Of a DNA stretch of 64,000 nt, positions 27,575 to 38,219 are shown one piece after another. The DNA is from CAUZWH01 sp965224275 (GTDB lineage: Bacteria > Pseudomonadota > Alphaproteobacteria > SHVV01). Made by a program: the position numbers and the translations under genes. The stretch's first letter is position 1; each line of letters begins with the position of its first letter. Below the pieces are notes generated by a model, which saw only the letters and a list, made by a program, of their open reading frames with translations, did not search any database and had not been told where the DNA came from. Location of the stretch: assembly GCA_965224275.1 (NCBI GenBank), contig CBDCYR010000002.1:496001-560000 (forward strand), read 5' to 3'.

Positions 27575-29084
27575 GACCGGCCTCCCTCAGGCGATCGTAG
27601 CGCTGACAGTCGGCCACCGGCCGGTGGCGAAGCTGCAGGCCCTCGGGCGTCGGGATGGTCGCCGGCGGTGCCGGCTGGCACTGCCGGGCGAGGATGTTGA
27701 GCACGACGTCGGCGCTGCAGGCGCCGAAGTCGAGCGCCTCGGCACAGGCCGCCTCGACCGCCTCCAGCCCGTCCTCCTGAACCGCCGCGAGGATCCTCAC
27801 GAACTGCCTGTCACCGTCGTCGCAACCCGTCAGCCGGGCCCGTATGCGGCCGAGCGCGCCGGGCAGTTGCCAGCCCTTGAAGGGCGCGCCGTTCCTCAGC
27901 GCACCAGGCTTCCGCGTCAGGATCGGCACGTAGTGCCACGGATCGTAGGCGATCTCGCCGCGCCCGAAGCTCCGGGGATGCTCGGCGACGGTCTCGCCGT
28001 CCTGGCGGATGACGATCCGATCGGCGTAGGCCCGCACGTCGACCGGCCGCCCGACGGCACGGGCGGCGACGCTGTAGTGGTTGTTGTCGAAGCGCACCAG
28101 ACAGGTCTTGGACACCGCCACCTCGGTGGCGTGGAAGCCGTCGAAGGGGCCGCGATAGGCCATCAGGAAGGGCCGCTCCTCCTCGAACACCTGCCACACC
28201 GTCTTGCCCTCGATCGTCGGATGCGGCCGCTTCTTGGCGTCCTCGATACACCGATCCATCAGCCACGCGTTGATCTCGGCGTAGGAGCGGCCCCGCGGGA
28301 TGGGCACGAACAGGCGGCCGCGGACGTCACCCACCTGCCTCTCGACCTGCCCCTTCTCCCAGCCCGCACCCGGAGTGCACGCCACCGGCTCCACCAGATG
28401 GTGGGAGCACAGCTCCAGAAAGCGCCGGTTGTAGGCGCGCTCCTTGCCGACGAAGACCATGCTCACCGCCGTCTTCATGTTGTCGTAGATGCCCCGCCGG
28501 CAGACCCCGCCGAAGAAGTGGAAGGCCCGTTCGTGCGCCTCGAACACCATCTCCTGGCTCTCGCGCGGGAAGATCTGAACCAGCTGCATGCGGCTGTAGC
28601 AGAGCCGCATGTGCGCCGCCTTCACCTTGGTCGTCACACCCGACAGGCGCGCGTACTCGTGGCTCCAGTCGAACTGGTAGGCCTCGCCGGGATCGAAGCT
28701 CAGCGGCACAAAACCCTGCGACGGCGACAACAGCCGCCACCGCCGACGCCAGGTCCTGGCGTAGCGGCGCACCGCGTCGTAGCCGCCGCCATAGCCCAGA
28801 GCCGCAAGATCTTCATGAATCCGCAGCAGAGACAGCCGATCCCGGCGCGGCTTCTTCTCGTTGGCCTCCAGCTGGCGCTCGAGCTCATCCACCCACGGTC
28901 CAAGCTTCGGCATCGGCTGGATCTTGCGCGCGTAGCTGTACGAGGTCTCATCGCCCCGCACCACCTTGCGCACCGTGTTCTTCGAAACCCTCAAATCCCG
29001 GGCGATCTTCTTGATCGGAACGCCCCTCACCAGATGATCCCGACGGATCCGTGCAATCGTCTCCACTACCAGCATCTCCCCCAC
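27561..29084 (-). CDS. istA: IS21-family transposase IstA
   Basis: A 507-residue transposase with an N-terminal helix-turn-helix (IKKIARDLRVSKNTVRKVVRG) and an integrase-type DDE core: Asp in EAYQFDWSHEY, Asp in GIYDNMKTAV and Glu in GWEKGQVERQVGDVRG. The GTG at 29084 is used as start; an ATG nine bases further in is also possible and has GGGGGAG directly before it. The region upstream of the gene leads within about 50 bases into the terminal repeat interrupted by the nested element. The complementary strand is open over the whole gene but has no protein-like features. Confidence 0.95.
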   Translation of the reverse strand: MGEMLVVETIARIRRDHLVRGVPIKKIARDLRVSKNTVRKVVRGDETSYSYARKIQPMPKLGPWVDELERQLEANEKKPRRDRLSLLRIHEDLAALGYGGGYDAVRRYARTWRRRWRLLSPSQGFVPLSFDPGEAYQFDWSHEYARLSGVTTKVKAAHMRLCYSRMQLVQIFPRESQEMVFEAHERAFHFFGGVCRRGIYDNMKTAVSMVFVGKERAYNRRFLELCSHHLVEPVACTPGAGWEKGQVERQVGDVRGRLFVPIPRGRSYAEINAWLMDRCIEDAKKRPHPTIEGKTVWQVFEEERPFLMAYRGPFDGFHATEVAVSKTCLVRFDNNHYSVAARAVGRPVDVRAYADRIVIRQDGETVAEHPRSFGRGEIAYDPWHYVPILTRKPGALRNGAPFKGWQLPGALGRIRARLTGCDDGDRQFVRILAAVQEDGLEAVEAACAEALDFGACSADVVLNILARQCQPAPPATIPTPEGLQLRHRPVADCQRYDRLREAGHGAS

Positions 29085-29152
29085 CTCGTCTGTCCAAACA
29101 ACGAGGTGTGTTCAAGAGCACAAAACCAGGGGGGTCATCTGTGGACGCCTCC

Positions 29153-29409
29153 GTTGATGCAAGCATTTCTTTGAACGTCTCGGGGCATGTGGTCAGGTGC
29201 GGTCATCTGTCCGGCCTCATGATGCGGCTGGTTTGACGCCGCAGGCCCGTATGGAGATGCGCGAACCGGGTCCAAGATCAATTTTGCGGGCTTGAAAGCC
29301 CCTTGACCCACCGCTGGTTTTCCCGATCCCGTCTCGATTGACCGTTTGCCCTTACTCGTCCTCCGACCTGCTCACACCCCCGACGTCATTCCGCGAGGTT
29401 GCCGCCGTG
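29153..29409 (-). other. Non-coding end of the IS1111-type element, possible bridge-RNA region
   Basis: About 257 bases between the transposase stop and the subterminal repeat contain no credible gene. In IS110-family elements a structured bridge RNA that pairs with target and donor DNA is encoded in the longer non-coding end, which for the IS1111 group is the 3' side of the transposase, as here. I see only one small perfect hairpin (GGGCT-TGAA-AGCCC near 29290) and could not draw a full fold, so the assignment rests on position. Confidence 0.3.
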
Positions 29410-30438
29410 TCAGGCAGCAGCCGGCGCGAAACCTCGGTAGGTCTCCTTGCGTGTCATGAGCACCCAGACGATGCGCGCCATCTTGTTGGCCAGCGCCACC
29501 GCGACAAGCATTCGCGGCTTGCGCGCCAGCATCCTGGCCAGCCAGGGGTCGTTCGTTTCGCCGCGCCTGACCGCCGAGCTGACGACAGCCATGGCGCCGA
29601 TGATCAAGAGGCGCCTGAGATCGCGTTGGCCCATCTTCGATATCCTGCCAAGCCTCGGCTTGCCGCCGGTCGTGTGTTGTCGCGGCACGAGGCCCAGCCA
29701 GGCAGAGAAGTCGCGGCCGCGCCGAAAGCTCTCCATCGGCGGCGCGAAGGCCTGGAGCGCCATCGCGCTGATCGGCCCGATCCCTGGGATGGTCATCAGC
29801 CGTGCCGCCTGCTCGTCCTGACGCGCGCAGGCGCGGAGCTCCTTTTCCAATCCGCCGATCTTCGCGTCGAGGTCAGCGATCTGACCGAGCAGAACGCCGC
29901 CCAGCGCGCGGACCGCTCCCGGTAGTCCCGAACCCGGATCCTCGAGTGCCGATGCCAGCCGACCGACATGAGCCACACCCTGCGGGGCAACGACGCCGAA
30001 CTCCGCCAGATGCCCCCGCAGCGCGTTGATCGTCTGCGTGCGCTGGCGCACCAGAAGATCGCGCGTGTGGAACAGCATCGCCCTTGCCTGTTGCTCTTCC
30101 CCCTTCACCGCCACAAAGCGCATGGTCGGGCGCTGCGCCGCCTCGCAGATCGCCTCCGCGTCCGCCGCGTCGTTCTTCTGCCGCTTCACGAACGGCTTCA
30201 CGTAGATCGGTGGGATCAGCCTCACATCGTGGCCGAGCTGCATAATCTCTCGGCCCCAATGGTGAGCGCTCGCACAGGCCTCCATCGCCACAACGCAGCG
30301 CGGTAGTGCGGCGAGAAAGTACAGCAGCTTCTCCCGACTAACCTTCCTACGGAACGCGACCGAACCGTCCGCCCGAGCACCGTGAAGCTGAAAGCTGCGC
30401 TTCGCCAGATCGATCCCGATGATGTTAACCTGTTCCAT
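29410..30438 (-). CDS. IS110-family DEDD transposase
   Basis: A 342-residue transposase with the N-terminal RuvC-like DEDD domain (NIIGIDLAKRSFQLHG, VAMEACASAHHWGREI, QKNDAADAEAICEA) and the C-terminal transposase_20 domain with the catalytic-serine region (LMTIPGIGPISAMAL, FSAWLGLVPRQHTTGGKPRL). The ATG at 30438 is chosen because AGGAGG lies about 8 bases upstream. It appears intact, so the element may still be mobile. Confidence 0.95.
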   Translation of the reverse strand: MEQVNIIGIDLAKRSFQLHGARADGSVAFRRKVSREKLLYFLAALPRCVVAMEACASAHHWGREIMQLGHDVRLIPPIYVKPFVKRQKNDAADAEAICEAAQRPTMRFVAVKGEEQQARAMLFHTRDLLVRQRTQTINALRGHLAEFGVVAPQGVAHVGRLASALEDPGSGLPGAVRALGGVLLGQIADLDAKIGGLEKELRACARQDEQAARLMTIPGIGPISAMALQAFAPPMESFRRGRDFSAWLGLVPRQHTTGGKPRLGRISKMGQRDLRRLLIIGAMAVVSSAVRRGETNDPWLARMLARKPRMLVAVALANKMARIVWVLMTRKETYRGFAPAAA

Positions 30439-30574
30439 GGATGCCTCCTCCTCTGGGGGTTGGTCACACCACCACCTTGGCACACTGCGATGCCGTCGGG
30501 AGGAGGCGTCCACTCCATCAATTTTGGACGCCGATAACCCCCAATAGGGGGTCAATATTCCACGCCGAACAACA

Positions 30575-31427
30575 GCCCGGAACGATCAGCTACCTCATTG
30601 AGCAGTACCTCGGCAGCGCGGCGTATGGCGCGCTCTCGTTCTCCACTCGCTACCGCGCGCGCGGACGGCTTGACTGGATCCGTGAGGCCGTCGGCGGGGC
30701 GAAGTACGGCGAGGTCGAGCCTCGCCACGTCGCGGCGCTCATGGACAAGAAGGGTGGCCCCGTAGCCGCCAACCGCCTGCGCAAGGACCTGTCGCAGCTT
30801 TACCGCTTTGCGGCGAAGCGGCTCGGCTATTCGGGGCAAAACCCCGCCGCGCTCGCGGACCCGCACAAGACGCGGAAGGGCGGTTTTCGCACCTGGACGG
30901 ACGAGGAGATCGAGACCTTCCGCGCCGCGCACCCGAGCGGCACCAAGCCACGGTTGGCCCTGGAAATCCTCCTCGGTACTGGGGCGTCCCGCGTCGATGC
31001 GATAGGCTTCACCCGAGCCAACATCGCCGGTCGGCGCATTCGCTACAGCCGGGTGAAGACGGGCCAGGCGGTGGACCTTCCGATCCTCCCCGAACTGAAA
31101 ACTGAACTCGCGCAGCTACCCGTCGGCCAGATGCCGCTAATCGCGCGCGATGACGGGATCGCGCCCTACCGGAACGAGAGCTTCGGCAACATGTTCCGCA
31201 AATGGGTCGGCCAAGCCGGGCTGTCGGGCCTTGCGGCGCACGGGCTCCGAAAAGCCGGCGCCCGCCGCCTTGCCGAGGCCGGCGCGACCGAATTTGAAGT
31301 GATGTCGTTTCTCGGGCACGGCACGGCGCGCGAGGCTTCCCGCTATGTCGCGGCCGCGAATCGGGCCACGCTGGCCGACTCCGGCATGGCGAAGCTGGGG
31401 AACAAAACCGGAGCAAAATTGTCCTAA
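30575..31427 (+). pseudogene. Tyrosine integrase, 5' end removed by the IS21-type element
   Basis: From the right end of the IS21 element an open frame encodes about 283 residues of a phage-type tyrosine recombinase. Part of the core-binding domain remains (TISYLIEQYL, NRLRKDLSQLYRFAAKRLG), and the catalytic domain is complete: Arg in GASRVDAIGFT, HGLRKAG (His-x-x-Arg), FLGHGTAREASRYV (His and the Tyr nucleophile). The native N-terminus is replaced by IS sequence. The stop is 66 bases from the 3' end of a tRNA gene, the classic place for an island integrase. A protein made from an internal start would lack DNA-arm recognition, so the gene is probably dead. Confidence 0.8.
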
Positions 31428-31493
31428 CCTTTGCGCGAGGTTAGGAAAAAGAAGGGGGTAACTAATTGAAAAACAACGATAAACTAAGAGGTG

Positions 31494-31570
31494 TGGTGGG
31501 CCCGGGAGGACTCGAACCTCCAACCTGACCGTTATGAGCGGCCAGCTCTAACCTGTTGAGCTACGGGCCC
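31494..31570 (-). tRNA. tRNA with CAU anticodon, probably tRNA-Ile2 (or elongator Met)
   Basis: The minus strand folds into a full cloverleaf: acceptor GGGCCCG/CGGGCCC, D arm GCTC/GAGC, anticodon stem GGCCG/CGGTC with loop CTCATAA (anticodon CAT), T arm GGAGG-TTCGAGT-CCTCC, discriminator A and encoded CCA. CAU tRNAs can be initiator Met, elongator Met or Ile2 (lysidine-modified). The C4-G69 and C5-G68 acceptor pairs and the overall similarity to Ile2 sequences favour Ile2. The 3' end points toward the integrase remnant, so this gene was probably the attachment site of a genomic island. Confidence 0.9.
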
Positions 31571-31640
31571 GTAAGCGGCGAGAATATAGGCGATTGGTAC
31601 GCAGAACGCGTCTCCGTTTTTTCGCAAGGGAGAAATACCG

Positions 31641-32441
31641 ATGATCGAACTTGATGTAAACCGCTTGGCCGGTGCTTTTGGTGCCGAAGTTAAAGGCGTT
31701 GTCCTATCCGAAGTCGGCGACAATATGTTTGCCACCTTGCACAAGTCCTGGCTCGACCATGACGGTTTGATAGTCGTGCGCGACCAGGAATTGACCGCCG
31801 ACGCACATGTCGAATTCGCTGCCCGTTTCGGTAACCACCTGCTCGAAGCCGAGCCGCGCGATCACGCCCTGCCCGGCTATCCCGCCATCTATCATGTTGA
31901 TTACGCGGTCGAGGAAACACCGCAGCCGCGGGCGTTCGTCGATACCGGCGGTGCGTGGCACGCAGATTATGCCGACACCGATGAAATTTCCGGTGCGTCG
32001 GTCTTGCACGTTGTCGAAATGGCGCCGAAGGGCGGTGACATTTTCTTTGCCGATCTGTATGCCGCCTACGATGCATTATCGCCGACCATGCGTGACCTGC
32101 TGATGGAGCTCGAAGCGGTGCACACCTCGTCGGCTTACGTTGCGGCACAAACGCCCAGGCAAGCCACTCACCCGATCGTGCGGACCCATCCCGAGACCGA
32201 TCGCCCCGTCCTATTCGTCAGTCCCGGATTCACGACCGAAATCGTCGGGATGCATCGAGCCGAGAGTGACGCCTTGCTCGGTTTTCTCAAAGCCCACGTG
32301 ACCCAACCCGCGTTCATTTACCGCCACCATTGGGTCGCCGGAGATGTCCTGGTGTGGGATAACCGGTGTACCCTGCACAACGCACTTCCCGATGGCCATG
32401 GTGGTGGTCGCGTCACCTTCAATCGTGTCGCAGTCAGGTAA
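31641..32441 (+). CDS. TauD/TfdA-family Fe(II)/2-oxoglutarate dioxygenase
   Basis: A 266-residue oxygenase that couples 2-oxoglutarate decarboxylation to hydroxylation of an unknown substrate. The iron ligands are visible as His107 and Asp109 in WHADY and His246 in CTLHNAL, and an Arg in GGGRVTFNRV can bind the 2-oxoglutarate carboxylate. The family includes taurine and 2,4-D dioxygenases; the substrate cannot be read here. AGGGAGA precedes the ATG. It ends only 3 bases before the DksA-like gene, with a Rieske oxygenase following, so the three form one likely operon. Confidence 0.92.
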   Translation: MIELDVNRLAGAFGAEVKGVVLSEVGDNMFATLHKSWLDHDGLIVVRDQELTADAHVEFAARFGNHLLEAEPRDHALPGYPAIYHVDYAVEETPQPRAFVDTGGAWHADYADTDEISGASVLHVVEMAPKGGDIFFADLYAAYDALSPTMRDLLMELEAVHTSSAYVAAQTPRQATHPIVRTHPETDRPVLFVSPGFTTEIVGMHRAESDALLGFLKAHVTQPAFIYRHHWVAGDVLVWDNRCTLHNALPDGHGGGRVTFNRVAVR

Positions 32442-32444
32442 CCC

Positions 32445-32801
32445 ATGCCCACCGGCGACGCTCTCGATACCAACGCCTATCGCCGGCGCCTGATCGTGGC
32501 ACGCGACGAACTCGCTGATCTCGGCAGCGTCAGCAGAGCTTCGCGGCAGACGGTCGCGCTCGACCAGCAAAGTGTCGGCAGGTTGTCGCGTATGGACGCG
32601 ATGCAGGTGCAAGCGATGGCGTTGGCGACCGAGGAACGCCGGCAAACTCAGACGCGCCGCATCGATGCCGCCCTCAAACGTATCGACGAAGGCGTTTTTG
32701 GGTATTGCGTCGCGTGCGGCGACCTTATCGCGATCCCGCGCCTGGCCAATGATCCGACTGTGCCAAATTGCGTCGCTTGCGCCCAGGCTGCGGGCGGTTA
32801 G
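32445..32801 (+). CDS. DksA/TraR-type C4 zinc-finger protein
   Basis: A 118-residue protein with a helical N-terminal half (coiled-coil-like, RLIVARDELADLG to RRQTQTRRIDAALKRID) and a C-terminal zinc finger CVACGDLI...PNCVAC (Cys-x2-Cys ... Cys-x2-Cys). DksA-type proteins bind RNA polymerase through the secondary channel and alter promoter response to ppGpp; short TraR-like forms exist. The gene sits 3 bases after the dioxygenase stop, so it is translated from the same transcript, which is an unusual place for such a protein. Whether it acts on polymerase is not shown by the sequence. Confidence 0.88.
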   Translation: MPTGDALDTNAYRRRLIVARDELADLGSVSRASRQTVALDQQSVGRLSRMDAMQVQAMALATEERRQTQTRRIDAALKRIDEGVFGYCVACGDLIAIPRLANDPTVPNCVACAQAAGG

Positions 32802-32856
32802 CTCTGCTAAACTGCGGTCAAAGCGTCCTATGGCGCGTACTTAGGCAGGTAAATCG

Positions 32857-34017
32857 GTGCCCTATTTCAACCCCACGACCCCTTTCTCCAGCACCTTTAG
32901 CGATGATCCCCATCGTTCGGCAACGTTGCCGGCATCGTGGTATTACGACCCTGAAATCCAGGCGGTCGAGAAAGATGCCATCTTCTTTGGAACCTGGCAG
33001 TTCGTTGGCTACCGCGATGATCTGAGCGCGGCGGGCGACTACCTAACCGCAGAAATTCTCGACCAGAAGGTATTCGTCATTCGTGGCAAGGACGGAAAAT
33101 TCCGCGGCTTCTACAACGTTTGCATGCACCGCGGCCACATGCTGCTCGAGGGCAAAGGCCAGGCGGGATTCATCACCTGTCCGTTCCACGCCTGGACCTA
33201 TGATCCGGAGGGCGGCCTGCGCGCGGCCGGAAATGCCGAGAACGTCGCCGGGTTCGATCACGCCGATTTCAGCCTGACGCCAATCCGAGTCGAGACCTTT
33301 CTGCACATGGTGTTCGTCAACCTTGACGACAGCGCGCCGTCATTGGCGAGCCAGGCTGGTGGCCTCGAAACCTATGTTGGCGAGAATATTCTCGGTATTG
33401 ACGGGCTCAAATTTGCCCGTCGCGACCACATCCCGATAGCGGCTAACTGGAAGTTCGTCTTTGACGGGCTCGAGTGCTACCACTGCCCGGTGATCCATCC
33501 CGAAGCGATGAAAGGCTCCGATTATGAGAACCGCAAGGGCTGGCACGAAAGCACTTACTCCATCCACACCACGCCCGGCCACGACAGCACCGATGAGGTT
33601 CTCTTTCGTTTCAACAAAGATAGTCAGACGGAAAACCAGCTCGGCTACGTTCTCTATCTATGGCCCAATATGATGTTTATGGCGCGCCGCGGCGCGCCCA
33701 ATTTCGCCGTGGCCCATGTTATGCCAACCGGGCTCGAAAGCTGCGTCACGACGATCGATCACTTCTATCCGAACTCGCCACCCACGGATGAAAATATCCG
33801 CTCAATGAACGGTGCGCGCGATGTGATCTGGCCGCAGGACACCCTGGCCATGGCCCAGCAGCAGCTCGGCGTTCACTGCCTTGGCTATCGCGAAGGACGT
33901 CTCATGGTTGATCAGGTGGATTCTTGGCGAAGTGAACACACAACCCACCATTTCGACATGATGGTGTGGCATGCCGTAACCGGGTCTGTGCCCGAGTTCG
34001 CCCGGCGACGCGCCTAA
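32857..34017 (+). CDS. Rieske non-heme iron oxygenase, large (alpha) subunit
   Basis: A 386-residue aromatic-ring-hydroxylating-type oxygenase. The Rieske [2Fe-2S] ligands are NVCMHRGH (Cys-x-His) and ITCPFHAWTYD (Cys-x2-His); the mononuclear iron site has ECYHCPVIH (His-x4-His), with an acidic ligand further on. Related enzymes hydroxylate or demethylate aromatic compounds and betaines. The GTG at 32857 is supported by AGGCAGG 7 bases upstream. No ferredoxin or reductase partner is adjacent. It is convergent with rpoD, with a hairpin in the 54-base gap. Confidence 0.92.
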   Translation: MPYFNPTTPFSSTFSDDPHRSATLPASWYYDPEIQAVEKDAIFFGTWQFVGYRDDLSAAGDYLTAEILDQKVFVIRGKDGKFRGFYNVCMHRGHMLLEGKGQAGFITCPFHAWTYDPEGGLRAAGNAENVAGFDHADFSLTPIRVETFLHMVFVNLDDSAPSLASQAGGLETYVGENILGIDGLKFARRDHIPIAANWKFVFDGLECYHCPVIHPEAMKGSDYENRKGWHESTYSIHTTPGHDSTDEVLFRFNKDSQTENQLGYVLYLWPNMMFMARRGAPNFAVAHVMPTGLESCVTTIDHFYPNSPPTDENIRSMNGARDVIWPQDTLAMAQQQLGVHCLGYREGRLMVDQVDSWRSEHTTHHFDMMVWHAVTGSVPEFARRRA

Positions 34018-34025
34018 TCGATCGC

Positions 34026-34048
34026 TGGCGCTCTCGACCGGAGCGCCA
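34026..34048. terminator. Hairpin between the convergent Rieske gene and rpoD
   Basis: TGGCGCTC (34026-34033) and GAGCGCCA (34041-34048) form a perfect 8-bp stem with a 7-base loop in the 54-base gap between two convergent genes. No T-run follows on either strand, so it is a weak or Rho-assisted terminator candidate, or an RNA 3' end protector. Confidence 0.4.
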
Positions 34049-34071
34049 AATGGGCGTTATTCGCGCAATCT

Positions 34072-36108
<2,037 letters not shown>

Positions 36109-36223
36109 CAACGCGAACTCCTTCTAAACCGTGCTGCCGCAACGGCGCCGCCAGAAAGCGCGCCAATCGACGGCATCGAACCCATCTTCAAACTCGTTTT
36201 ATTCTGCTTCCGACCCCCGCCGT

Positions 36224-38101
36224 TCAGAATCGCACCGCGCGACCCGACGCGACGCCGAAGCCATCGTGGCTCGCTTCGTCGCCCGCACTTGTCGTCTCTT
36301 CACGTTTCAAGGCCAATAACCTGGCTTCGTTGGTCTCACTCGGATCACTGGCAAACGCCGCCTGGGCTTCGGCAAGCTCGCGTGGCAGCGTCATCGCCCG
36401 ACGGTGCCGCGCCAAAGCGTGGCGCCAACCAATCTCGACGTCCTCAATCTCCGAACTTGGGTCGGCAAACCAATCCAGTCGCGCAACGTTACGCCCGGCA
36501 ACTCTATCGAGAATCGCCGAGAACCCCTTTTTCAGGAGGTGTTCGCGGAGCTCCGCCGAACCAAGCCCATCTGAATGCGCACCCGCACCGGCGATTTCTA
36601 GGATAGCCAGCCGCAATGCGTCAAGCTCGGAATCCGCGAACTCGCAGGTCGCAAGGTCTTCAAAAACCTGAGGAACCAGGGCTGGGTGGTTGACCAGCGC
36701 CGCCAGCAACAACCGTTCTTGGCGGAAGGTCGGGCTCGATGCAAACCGGGCCGCGGCGGTTTGACGAACTTCATAGCGTTGCGGCTTGGACCGGGGGCCG
36801 CGCCGGCGAGCCTCATCACGGCTAAGAGCCCCGGCGCCAAACGCCTGCCAGAGTCGCTCCCGCATTGCCGCGCGGTAGTAGTTGCGAACAGTGGAATCGC
36901 TGATCTGGTCGACCAGCGCCTCAACATCCCTGTCGAGTGCCGCGCGTGATTCGGGGGTGTCGAAACGGCGCCCATCCACCCGAGCTCGCCACAAAACATC
37001 TCCCAGCGGTTTGGCGTCGGCAATCAGTGCGTCGATGGTCGCGCGTCCCTGCGTCCGCACCAGGCTATCGGGATCGTCGCCATCGGGAAGAAACGCAAAG
37101 CGCAACGAGTGGCCCGGGCGTAACAGCGGAAGCGCCCGCTCGGCCGCGGCGAAGGCTGCGCGCAAGCCGGCGGCATCGCCATCCAGGCACACAACAGGTT
37201 CGGGCGTGGCTCGCCATAGCAGCTGGATCTGCTCCTCCGTCAACGCGGTACCGAGAGGGGCAACGGCGTGATCGATCCCAGCCTCAGCCAGAGCGATGAC
37301 GTCCATATACCCTTCGACAACCAGTGCCGTATTGCTTTCGAAAATCGACTGGCGGGCAGCAGCCAGGTTGTAGAGGACACGCCCCTTGTGAAACAGCGGT
37401 GTTTCAGGTGAGTTGAGATACTTCGCCTTCGCATCCGGGTTCAGCGCACGGCCCCCAAACGCGATCGTGCGACCGCGACGGTCGGTGATTGGAAACATGA
37501 TCCGGTGGCGAAAGCGATCGAATGTGTCGCCGCCGTCGTCGGGCGTAATCACCAACCCCGTTGCGACCAGGTCATCGGCACCGATTTGGCGCGCCAGAAG
37601 CGCATCCTTGAGAGCGGTCCGCGCACTAGGTCCATAGCCGAGGCGGAATTTCTTGATCGTTTCAGGGGCAACGCCACGATTTGCCAGATAGTTGCGGGCT
37701 TCCGCCCCGGCAGCTGCGGCAAGCTGCGATTCAAACCACGTTGCCGCGGTCTCCATCACCTCGACTAGTTCCGCGCGCTGATCCGCACGGGCTTGTTCGT
37801 CCGGCGAGCGGGTCGGCATCTGCAGTCCGGCTTCGCTCGCCAAGCGCTCAACGGCCTCGATGAACGACACGCTCTCGGTTTGCATCACAAAATCGAAGAT
37901 GCTGCCGTGCGCGTGGCAGCCAAAGCAGTGATAGAAACCCTTGTCGTCGCTAACTGTGAATGAGGGAGTCTTTTCGCTGTGAAACGGACACAGTCCCTGA
38001 TGTTCGCGTCCCCGACGCTGCAATTTCACCTGTCGCCCGACAACCTCCGAAAGCGTTACGCGTTCGCGAATGTCATCGAGAAAATCAGGAGGAAAAGCCA
38101 T
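36224..38101 (-). CDS. dnaG: DNA primase DnaG
   Basis: A 625-residue primase that makes RNA primers at the replication fork. The N-terminal CHC2 zinc finger is complete (Cys38, His41 in LCPFHSEKTPSF; Cys59 and Cys62 in CFGCH), followed by the RNA polymerase domain with the TOPRIM fold (VVEGYMDVIALAEAG, VCLDGDAAGLRAA) and a C-terminal DnaB-interacting region. Length and motifs are normal. It stands between yqeY and rpoD on the minus strand. Confidence 0.97.
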   Translation of the reverse strand: MAFPPDFLDDIRERVTLSEVVGRQVKLQRRGREHQGLCPFHSEKTPSFTVSDDKGFYHCFGCHAHGSIFDFVMQTESVSFIEAVERLASEAGLQMPTRSPDEQARADQRAELVEVMETAATWFESQLAAAAGAEARNYLANRGVAPETIKKFRLGYGPSARTALKDALLARQIGADDLVATGLVITPDDGGDTFDRFRHRIMFPITDRRGRTIAFGGRALNPDAKAKYLNSPETPLFHKGRVLYNLAAARQSIFESNTALVVEGYMDVIALAEAGIDHAVAPLGTALTEEQIQLLWRATPEPVVCLDGDAAGLRAAFAAAERALPLLRPGHSLRFAFLPDGDDPDSLVRTQGRATIDALIADAKPLGDVLWRARVDGRRFDTPESRAALDRDVEALVDQISDSTVRNYYRAAMRERLWQAFGAGALSRDEARRRGPRSKPQRYEVRQTAAARFASSPTFRQERLLLAALVNHPALVPQVFEDLATCEFADSELDALRLAILEIAGAGAHSDGLGSAELREHLLKKGFSAILDRVAGRNVARLDWFADPSSEIEDVEIGWRHALARHRRAMTLPRELAEAQAAFASDPSETNEARLLALKREETTSAGDEASHDGFGVASGRAVRF

Positions 38102-38219
38102 TAGTTGTCAGAGAACCGAGTGTCCGTTGCCCGAGCGCGGTTCCGCACCCGTCGATGAAGATGGTCTTTGACTGGCCTTTTGACCACCTCCTGAGATCTG
38201 ACGTCTAATATCAAAACGC

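Larger units (their letters stand above)
29138..30517. mobile_element. IS110-family (IS1111 group) element nested in the IS21 terminal repeat
   Basis: The element is bounded by subterminal inverted repeats GTGGACGCCTCC (29141-29152) and GGAGGCGTCCAC (30502-30513), a feature of the IS1111 group. It splits the inner terminal repeat of the IS21 element: GGGGTCA ends at 29137 and TCAATTTTGGACGCCG resumes at 30518, leaving TCA on both sides. The size is about 1.38 kb. One transposase gene is on the minus strand, with a long non-coding segment behind its stop. Exact ends are uncertain by a few bases. Confidence 0.82.
26646..30574. mobile_element. IS21-family element (interrupted by an IS110/IS1111-type element)
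   Basis: The left end starts TGTCAATCGGCGTCCAAAAT at 26646 and is followed by a second copy of the terminal motif (ATCGGCGTGCAATATTGACC, from about 26675). The right end, read inward, starts TGTTGTTCGGCGTGGAATAT from 30574 and has a second copy around 30518-30536. Paired multiple terminal repeats beginning with TGT are typical of IS21. Without the nested element its length is about 2.55 kb. It carries istA and istB on the minus strand. Flanking sequences (GCCGGGTA left, GCCCGGAA right) are not identical, so a normal target duplication is missing. Confidence 0.88.

Noticed and set aside
27573..29174. Plus-strand open frame of 533 codons opposite istA
   Set aside because: It is antisense to a well-conserved transposase; its composition (His, Arg, Pro, Gly) is typical of shadow frames.
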